NCBI GenBank assembly: GCA_022837365.1
Contig: JALHHV010000086.1
Coordinates: forward strand, 1 to 6,602
Direction of reading: 5' to 3'
DNA length: 6,602 nt
Source of the DNA: Desulfovibrio sp.
GTDB taxonomy: Bacteria > Desulfobacterota > Desulfovibrionia > Desulfovibrionales > Desulfovibrionaceae
Shown: positions 1 to 6,602 of the stretch, one piece after another
Numbering within the stretch: position 1 is the first letter of the stretch
How the letters are laid out: each line of letters starts with the position of its first letter
The notes under the pieces: model-generated
What the model was told of the DNA's origin: nothing
Seen by the model: the letters and a program-made list of their open reading frames with translations, nothing else
Database searches by the model: none
Translations under genes and position numbers: made by a program

Positions 1-37
1 TACGTCGCCAGCAGGTGCAGCCGGGCCGTGGTGTTTT

Positions 38-50
38 CCATTGACAATGG
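38..50. promoter_or_regulatory. 13-bp palindrome over the -35 box
   Basis: CCATTG-A-CAATGG is a perfect inverted repeat with 6-bp arms and a one-base centre, and it contains most of the -35 hexamer. A second pair, TTGGAA (59-64) and TTCCAA (76-81), flanks the -10 and predicted start region. Either could be a repressor or activator site. I do not recognise the binding protein, and short palindromes can arise by chance. Confidence 0.35.
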
Positions 51-68
51 CTGTCCTTTTGGAAGAAT
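41..68 (+). promoter_or_regulatory. Probable sigma-70 promoter for the mreB operon
   Basis: A perfect TTGACA -35 box lies at 41-46. After 16 bp comes AAGAAT (63-68), which matches 4 of 6 bases of the -10 consensus. This would start transcription near 75 and leave a leader of roughly 45-50 nt before mreB. The stretch is visibly more AT-rich than the genes. A weaker -10-like TTGATAC at 84-90 is an alternative. The -35 box is seen directly; use of this promoter is inferred. Confidence 0.6.
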
Positions 69-116
69 GCCCTGTTTCCAACGTTGATACGCATTCCCCC
101 TCAGAGAGGCAAGTAA

Positions 117-2220
<2,104 letters not shown>

Positions 2221-2363
2221 GCGGCATCCGCCCGGCCCGCGCGGGACGCACGCAACCCAGGCCCGTCCACCCCAACTCCGCCCAGTCCAACCCGTCCAAC
2301 CAGTCCGGCCCGGTCCCGTCCGGTCCCGTCCGGGCGCAACCACCAAGCCATGCCGGAACGTCC
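2221..2363 (+). other. mreC-mreD gap, possible former 3' end of mreC
   Basis: This 143-bp gap sits in an otherwise overlapping operon. It is C-rich and repetitive, with no promoter or terminator that I can see. In the mreC frame it contains no stop until TGA 2365-2367, and reads as a Pro/Ser/Thr/Arg-rich tail ending in MPERP. That TGA overlaps the mreD ATG as ATGA, the same layout as mrdA/rodA. All three forward frames are open here, so openness alone is weak evidence. A 10-bp palindrome, CCCGCGCGGG, lies at 2236-2245. Confidence 0.45.
2284..2333 (+). repeat. Short tandem repeats in the mreC-mreD gap
   Basis: Three 9-bp units run from 2284 to 2310: AGTCCAACC, CGTCCAACC and AGTCCGGCC. Directly after come two exact 10-bp copies of CGGTCCCGTC (2311-2330) and a partial third (CGG). 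In the mreC frame the 9-bp units would encode SPT, RPT and SPA. A related stretch, CAGTCCAACCAG, occurs inside the mreC tail at 2110-2121. This suggests the tail and the gap share an origin by local duplication, though GC-rich low complexity makes chance resemblance possible. Confidence 0.7.
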
Positions 2364-2834
2364 ATGAATTTCAGCAACCTCGTCTGGTGGGCCTGCTTCA
2401 TCGTCGCGGGGGTGTGGCTCCAGCAGGGGCTGCCCGGCGTCGACGTGCTGGTGGCGGGCCTGCTGGTGTCGTTGCAGGAGCGGCGCCACTACCAGACCTT
2501 CTGGCTGCTGCTGGTGCTGCTGCTGGTGCAGGAGGGGGCGGGCACGCTGGCCTTCGGCTCCACGGTCCTGTGGTACGGCGTGCTGGTGGTCTTCTTCAAC
2601 GTGGGGCGCTGGCTGTTCGAGGCGGAAAACCTGGCCTTCGTGGTGCTGCTCAGTCTTGGCCTTGGCGCATGCCACTTCCTGTTCACCCTGATGATGGCGT
2701 CCCTGCAACAACTGGACATCCCGCAGGACAGGCTGCTCCTGGAAAGCGTGTGGCAGGCCTGCGTCGTTCCCCCGGCCTGGTGGCTGACCCATATCGTGCG
2801 CCGGAGATGCATGGGCGATGCGTATACAGTTTGA
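2364..2834 (+). CDS. mreD: Probable rod-shape-determining membrane protein MreD
   Basis: Small polytopic inner-membrane protein of 156 aa, in the usual MreD range. It is very hydrophobic, with about five candidate membrane segments (roughly residues 5-20, 26-37, 46-66, 68-84 and 90-113), some only marginal, then a less clear one near the C-terminus. MreD bridges MreC and the RodA/PBP2 complex in the membrane. The family has little sequence conservation, so the call rests on size, hydrophobicity and position between mreC and mrdA. ATG 2364 is the only ATG, GTG or TTG in this frame for a long way upstream. It lacks a convincing Shine-Dalgarno (only GGA at 2355-2357), which suggests dependence on translation from upstream. 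Its 3' end overlaps mrdA by 17 nt. The frame is the same as mreB, and the mreB TAA is the only stop between the two genes. Confidence 0.8.
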   Translation: MNFSNLVWWACFIVAGVWLQQGLPGVDVLVAGLLVSLQERRHYQTFWLLLVLLLVQEGAGTLAFGSTVLWYGVLVVFFNVGRWLFEAENLAFVVLLSLGLGACHFLFTLMMASLQQLDIPQDRLLLESVWQACVVPPAWWLTHIVRRRCMGDAYTV

Positions 2835-5058
2835 GCCGGAAGGCTTCCAGCCGCCCCGCGCGGGTCTGATACTGCTTCAGTGCATCGTGGCGGGGCTGTT
2901 CTTCCTGTTCGTGGTGCGCTTCTGGTACCTGCAGATCCACCGGGGCGAGGAATTCGCCCGCCTGGCGCGCGAGAACCGGCTGCGCCAGGAACGCATCTAC
3001 GCCTCGCGCGGGCTGCTGCGCGACCGCGACGGCCGCCTGCTGGCCGAGAACCGGCCCGCCTTCGGCCTTGCCCTGGTGCGCGAGGACTGCCGCGACATCC
3101 CCTCCACCCTGGCCCAGGTCAGCGAGTGGACGGGCATCCCCCTCGAACAGCTCACCGCCAAGTTCAACCAGGACCGCCAGCGGGTGAAGCCCTTCGAACA
3201 CCTGCTGCTCATTTCCGACATGCCCTTCGACCTGCTGGCGCGCATCGAGAACCGCGTGTTGCAGTGGCCGGGGCTGGAGATCGTCACCCGGTCCAAGCGC
3301 AACTACCCGCAGGGCGAGCTGATGGCCCACATCCTGGGGTACGTGGCCGAAGCCAACGAAAAGGAGCTGGAGGACGACAAGGACCTGAACCTTGGCGACT
3401 TCGTGGGCAAGCAGGGGCTGGAACTGGTGCTGGAACGCCGCCTGCGCGGCCAGAAGGGCCTGCACCAGCTGGAAGTGGACGTGCTGGGCCGCCAGTTGAA
3501 CAAGAAGCTGGTGCAGGAACCGGTGAGCGGCGAGAACATCGACCTCGCCATCGACCTCGAATTGCAACAGGTGGCCTGGGAGGCGCTGGAGGACGAGACC
3601 GGCTGCGTGGTGGCCATGGACCCCGACACCGGCAAGCTGCTGGCCCTGGTCACCAAGCCTTCGTTCGACAACAACGCCTTTGCCGCCGGGCTTTCGCTGA
3701 AGGAATGGACGGCCCTGCGCGACAACCCCCGCCACCCCTTGCAGAACCGCGTCATCCAGAGCGTGTACCCGCCCGGCTCGGTGTGGAAGCTGATGATGGC
3801 GGGCATGCTGCTGAACGAGGGCGTGAACCCCGCCGACTCGGTGTGGTGCACGGGAGAGGTGGCCCTGGGCAAGCAGGTGTTCCGCTGCTGGAAGAAGGGC
3901 GGCCACGGCCGCGTGGACATGATGCGCTCGCTCATCGAGTCGTGCGACGTGTACTACTACCAGATGAGCGACCGCTTCGGCATCGACAAGATCGAGGCCT
4001 TCGCCAAGGCCAGCGGCTTCGGCGCGCCCACGGGCATCGACCTGCCGCACGAAAAGTCGGGCCTGGTGCCCTCCAAGGCGTGGAAGCGCCGCCGCTTCGG
4101 CGAGCCGTGGCACCGGGGCGAAACGCTGAACGTCTCCATCGGCCAGGGCTTCACGCTGGTCACGCCGGTGCAGGTGGCGGCCTTCGTCTCCGCCCTGATG
4201 AACGGCGGCAAGCTGCTGAAGCCCAGCCTGCTGGCCGACGAGGACCCCACGGTGCGGTCCTCGCTGCCGTTCACCGCCTCCGGCCGCAAGATGATCCTCG
4301 ACGGCATGCGCCTGACCGTCAACGACGACCGGGGCACCGCCAAGGTGCTGCGGCGGCCCGATGTGGTCATGGGCGGCAAGACCGGCACGGCGCAGGTCAC
4401 CAAGCTGAAGATGGTGGGCGAGCAGCGCGTGCGCACCGAAGACCTGGCCTACGAGCACCGCGACCACGCCTGGATCGCCACCTGGGGCGAGAAGGCGGGC
4501 AAGCGGCTGGTGGTGGTGGTCATGGTGGAGCACGGCGGCCACGGCGGCTCCGACGCCGGTCCCGTGGCGCGCCGGGTGTACGACAGGTTCTTCGGCCCGC
4601 CGCCGGGCGCCGCGCCGCTGGTTCCCGCCGGACAGACCGCTCCGGCCGCTCCGGCCGCCCCTGCAACTCCGGGCGTGTCCGCCCCCGGCCAGCCCGCGCA
4701 GCCCATGCAGCAGATGCAGCCCGGCCCGGCCACCCGTCCCGCCGCCCCGGCCGCGCAGGAGCAGCCGGACCGGCAGGATATGCAGGACCGGCCAGACCGG
4801 CCAGACAGGCAGGACAGGCAGGAAGAAGGGCTGCGCACCGTGCCCACGGGCCGTTCGGCGCGGCCCGCCGGACGCGACCGCGCGGCGGGCAGGGGGGCCG
4901 AGGCCAGCGAGGTCGAGGACGCGCGCGAGGGCCAGCACCGCTACGACCCCGACACCTTCGACCCCGACGCGGACTCGCCGGACGGGCGGGGCGGCGACGA
5001 CGGCGTGGTGCCGCCGCTGCGCCGCTTCCAGAACGTGGCCCCGGAGGACGGACAATGA
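2818..5058 (+). CDS. mrdA: Penicillin-binding protein 2 with long C-terminal tail
   Basis: Class B PBP of 746 aa, the elongasome transpeptidase that cross-links glycan made by RodA. One N-terminal membrane anchor (about residues 16-38) is followed by the pedestal/dimerisation region with the conserved RGLLRDRDG (64-72). The catalytic domain carries all three motifs: SVWK with nucleophile S321 and K324, SCD at 375-377, and KTGTA from K521. C344, C357, H363 and C376 fit the zinc site described in other PBP2 proteins. The enzyme domain ends near residue 592. A further 154 residues follow, far beyond the family's usual length of about 600-650. They are Pro/Ala/Gln-rich, then a PDR/QDR repeat, then an acidic Asp-rich end. 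ATG 2818 has GGAG at 2803-2806, 11 nt upstream, and preserves the anchor. It overlaps mreD by 17 nt and rodA by 4 nt. Confidence 0.95.
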   Translation: MRIQFEPEGFQPPRAGLILLQCIVAGLFFLFVVRFWYLQIHRGEEFARLARENRLRQERIYASRGLLRDRDGRLLAENRPAFGLALVREDCRDIPSTLAQVSEWTGIPLEQLTAKFNQDRQRVKPFEHLLLISDMPFDLLARIENRVLQWPGLEIVTRSKRNYPQGELMAHILGYVAEANEKELEDDKDLNLGDFVGKQGLELVLERRLRGQKGLHQLEVDVLGRQLNKKLVQEPVSGENIDLAIDLELQQVAWEALEDETGCVVAMDPDTGKLLALVTKPSFDNNAFAAGLSLKEWTALRDNPRHPLQNRVIQSVYPPGSVWKLMMAGMLLNEGVNPADSVWCTGEVALGKQVFRCWKKGGHGRVDMMRSLIESCDVYYYQMSDRFGIDKIEAFAKASGFGAPTGIDLPHEKSGLVPSKAWKRRRFGEPWHRGETLNVSIGQGFTLVTPVQVAAFVSALMNGGKLLKPSLLADEDPTVRSSLPFTASGRKMILDGMRLTVNDDRGTAKVLRRPDVVMGGKTGTAQVTKLKMVGEQRVRTEDLAYEHRDHAWIATWGEKAGKRLVVVVMVEHGGHGGSDAGPVARRVYDRFFGPPPGAAPLVPAGQTAPAAPAAPATPGVSAPGQPAQPMQQMQPGPATRPAAPAAQEQPDRQDMQDRPDRPDRQDRQEEGLRTVPTGRSARPAGRDRAAGRGAEASEVEDAREGQHRYDPDTFDPDADSPDGRGGDDGVVPPLRRFQNVAPEDGQ
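4765..4818 (+). repeat. Six 9-bp in-frame repeats in the PBP2 tail
   Basis: Six codon triplets in a row read PDR, QDM, QDR, PDR, PDR and QDR (residues 650-667), from DNA units close to CAGGACCGG or CCAGACMGG. The array is in phase with the gene, so unit gain or loss would change tail length without breaking the frame. It separates a Pro/Ala/Gln-rich part from the basic then acidic end of the tail. Confidence 0.85.
5043..5047 (+). promoter_or_regulatory. Shine-Dalgarno for rodA
   Basis: GGAGG ends 7 nt before ATG 5055 and lies inside the last codons of mrdA. Together with the ATGA stop-start overlap, it supports translational coupling of the transpeptidase and its partner glycosyltransferase. 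Confidence 0.75.
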
Positions 5059-6170
5059 GCCCCATCGACCGACGACTGATCACCCACATGAACTGGGGCC
5101 TGGTGGCCTTCACCGCGCTGCTGTTCCTGGCCGGGGTGGCCAACCTGTACTCGGCCAGCGGCGTGCGCATGGAAGACGGCATCGTGGTCTCCACGTTCTA
5201 CCAGAAGCAGCTGCTGTGGGGGCTGATGGGGCTTGGCGGCATGGTCTTCTTCATGCTGTTCGACTACCGGCACATGAAAAGCCTGGCCCTGCCGCTGTTC
5301 ATCGTCACCATGATCCTGCTGGCGGCCATCCCGGTGTTCGGCAAGGTGGTGTACGGCGCGCGGCGCTGGCTGCCGCTGGGGTTCATGAACCTGCAACCCA
5401 GCGAGGTGGCCAAGATCGCCATCCTGATCATGGGGGCGCGCTTTCTGTCGCGCAGCCGCGAGCCGCTGGGCTGGAAGGGACTGTTCGAGGTGCTGGCGCT
5501 GGGCGCCCTGCCCGCCGGGTTCATCGTCATGCAGCCCGACCTTGGCACCACGCTGCTGCTGCTGATGCTGCTGGGCGGCATCACCCTGTTCCACGGGGTG
5601 AGGCCGGGCGTGCTGAAGACCTGCCTGGTGGTGGTGCCCTCCATGCTGCCGCTGGCCTGGTTCCGCCTGCACGACTACCAGAAGCAGCGCATCATGACCT
5701 TCCTCGACCCCGGCAACGACCCGCTGGGGGCGGGCTACCACATCATCCAGTCGCAGATCGCCATCGGTTCCGGGCAGCTGTGGGGCAAGGGCTTTCTGGG
5801 CGGCACCCAGAGCCAGCTGCGCTTCCTGCCGGAAAAGCACACCGACTTCGCGCTGGCCGTGTTCGGCGAGGAATGGGGCTTCATCGGCTGCGTGCTGCTG
5901 GTGGTGATGTTCTGCCTGTTCCTGCTCAGCATCTTCAACACCGCCCGCGACGCCAAGGACCGCTTCGGCAGCTACCTGACGGTGGGGGTGTTCTTCTATT
6001 TCTTCTGGCAGATATTGATCAACATGGGCATGGTCATGGGGCTCATGCCGGTGGTGGGGGTGCCCCTGCCGTTCATCAGCTACGGGGGCAGCGCAACCCT
6101 GGTCAATTTCTGCCTGATTGGGCTCGTGCTCAATGTCTCCATGCGCCGGTTCATGTTCAAGACATCGTGA
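5055..6170 (+). CDS. rodA: RodA, SEDS peptidoglycan glycosyltransferase
   Basis: Polytopic inner-membrane enzyme of 371 aa that polymerises lipid II into glycan strands during elongation, acting with PBP2. E. coli RodA is 370 aa. SEDS landmarks are present: GARRW with W105 followed by QPSEVAKIA, the QPDLGT segment, PEKHTDF with D264 (equivalent to the essential E. coli D262), and the C-terminal FISYGGS with Y343. About ten hydrophobic segments fit the family topology. The MxxxDRR.. start at ATG 5055 has a good ribosome site and overlaps the mrdA stop by 4 nt. It is the RodA rather than the FtsW or SpoVE member of the family by context: it is directly coupled to PBP2 and follows mreBCD. I see nothing unusual in the sequence. 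Confidence 0.97.
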   Translation: MSPIDRRLITHMNWGLVAFTALLFLAGVANLYSASGVRMEDGIVVSTFYQKQLLWGLMGLGGMVFFMLFDYRHMKSLALPLFIVTMILLAAIPVFGKVVYGARRWLPLGFMNLQPSEVAKIAILIMGARFLSRSREPLGWKGLFEVLALGALPAGFIVMQPDLGTTLLLLMLLGGITLFHGVRPGVLKTCLVVVPSMLPLAWFRLHDYQKQRIMTFLDPGNDPLGAGYHIIQSQIAIGSGQLWGKGFLGGTQSQLRFLPEKHTDFALAVFGEEWGFIGCVLLVVMFCLFLLSIFNTARDAKDRFGSYLTVGVFFYFFWQILINMGMVMGLMPVVGVPLPFISYGGSATLVNFCLIGLVLNVSMRRFMFKTS

Positions 6171-6229
6171 TTACTGAAAATACAAAGCTGTAAAGCGTTG
6201 CACTTTCGCTCACAAAGGAGGCGACACAC
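6171..6229 (+). other. rodA-bactofilin spacer with strong ribosome site
   Basis: This 59-bp spacer is clearly more AT-rich than the genes, especially 6171-6200. AAAGGAGG at 6214-6221 lies 8 nt before ATG 6230 and fixes the bactofilin start. A weak TACAAA (6181-6186) could be a -10 box with TTCAAG (6156-6161), but the 19-bp gap is too long to call a promoter. No terminator hairpin is visible after rodA, so the bactofilin may be co-transcribed. Confidence 0.6.
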
Positions 6230-6560
6230 ATGGCAAGGGACGAGATAAACGCCTTCCTCGGCGCGGGCACCGTGTACCAGGGCCAGCTGAGTTTCCAGGG
6301 GGCGGTGCGCATAGACGGCAAAGGTGCATTCAGAGGGCACGCTCATCGTGGGCAAGGACGCCAACGTGGAAGGGCAGGTGCGCGTGGGGCAGCTGATCCT
6401 GTCCGGCCGCGTCACCGGCGAGGTGACGGCCCAGCGCAAGGTCATCCTGCACCGCACCGGCAACCTCAACGGCAACCTTTCCACCCCCGTGCTGGTGATG
6501 GAAGAGGGCGCCGTCATCGAAGGCCGCATCACCATGCAGCCCGCCGAAAAGACGGAGTAA
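6230..6560 (+). pseudogene. Bactofilin gene disrupted by a frameshift
   Basis: Bactofilins are small beta-helix proteins that self-assemble into cytoskeletal polymers, often at the membrane, and in other bacteria recruit wall enzymes or set cell curvature. ATG 6230 with an ideal ribosome site encodes 31 residues (MARDEINAFLGAG... to RIDGK at 6322) typical of a bactofilin start. The rest of the domain is in another frame, from 6324 (GTG) to TAA 6558-6560: 78 codons opening VHSEGTLIVGKDA, with the usual repeating V.G turns. Family members normally have about four more residues (F-x-G-E/K) between these parts, so the lesion looks like an 11-bp deletion, or a smaller indel in a shortened gene. 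As written, the first frame runs without a stop past the window end. Internal restart at GTG 6324 lacks a ribosome site. It could be a real mutation or an assembly error; family identity is secure. Confidence 0.82.
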
Positions 6561-6588
6561 ACGCCGCCCCTTCACATGCCCTTCCAGG

Positions 6589-6602
6589 CCGCCTTCGGGC
6601 GG
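6589..6602 (+). terminator. UUCG-capped hairpin, probable terminator cut by the window end
   Basis: CCGCC-TTCG-GGCGG forms a 5-bp stem closed by a C(UUCG)G tetraloop, an extra-stable hairpin common in intrinsic terminators. It starts 28 bp after the bactofilin TAA. The T-run that would confirm it lies outside the window, and the stem may extend further. Confidence 0.55.

Noticed and set aside
3..44. C-terminal end of an upstream gene (frame ending TGA 42-44)
   Set aside because: Only 13 codons are visible and no family can be recognised, so it cannot be told from chance.
2880..5054. Very long + frame reading into rodA from upstream
   Set aside because: The part before 5055 is Arg/Pro/Gly-rich shadow of mrdA. 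The real rodA starts at ATG 5055 with a good ribosome site and family-typical N-terminus.
2683..5055. 790-codon open frame on the minus strand across mrdA
   Set aside because: It mirrors the codon pattern of mrdA in GC-rich DNA, is low-complexity His/Val/Gly/Leu sequence without a recognisable domain, and mrdA has all catalytic motifs on the + strand.
6187..6202. Sigma-54 promoter before the bactofilin, from TTGCA at 6198-6202
   Set aside because: The required GG at the -24 position (6188-6189) is absent.
6317..6328. Programmed +1 frameshift in the bactofilin
   Set aside because: Simple skipping of one base would still leave out about four conserved residues of the beta-helix turn, so a deletion fits better than recoding.

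Overview
The window reads as one cell-elongation (elongasome) operon from a GC-rich Gram-negative bacterium. Its protein sequences look like those of the Desulfovibrio/Nitratidesulfovibrio group (Desulfovibrionaceae). That assignment is my inference from general resemblance and base composition, not from a search. All genes lie on the + strand.

Layout: a promoter region (1-122) with a consensus -35 box inside a 13-bp palindrome; mreB (123-1163); mreC (1159-2220 by my reading, starting at a rare ATT codon); a 143-bp proline/serine-type low-complexity gap that stays open in the mreC frame; mreD (2364-2834); the PBP2 gene mrdA (2818-5058); rodA (5055-6170); a short AT-richer spacer; then a bactofilin gene (6230-6560) broken by a frameshift. 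The window ends in a UUCG-capped hairpin that is probably the start of a terminator.

The genes work as one unit. MreB filaments under the inner membrane position the RodA glycosyltransferase and the PBP2 transpeptidase through MreC and MreD, giving lateral wall growth. Bactofilins are separate polymer-forming scaffolds that in other bacteria recruit wall enzymes or set cell curvature, so this one fits the locus. The first five genes are tightly coupled: 1-nt overlap mreB/mreC, 17-nt overlap mreD/mrdA, 4-nt ATGA overlap mrdA/rodA.

I see no unknown defence or mobile system. Four points stand out: (1) mreC has no ATG, GTG or TTG that keeps its membrane anchor, and the good Shine-Dalgarno points to ATT, whose last T is also the first base of the mreB stop; (2) the mreC amber stop may be premature, because the same frame runs on to an ATGA overlap with mreD; (3) the bactofilin has an out-of-frame lesion that removes about four conserved residues; (4) both MreC and PBP2 carry long, repeat-bearing, disordered periplasmic tails. 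PBP2 also shows a Cys/Cys/His/Cys set that fits the zinc site described in other PBP2 proteins.
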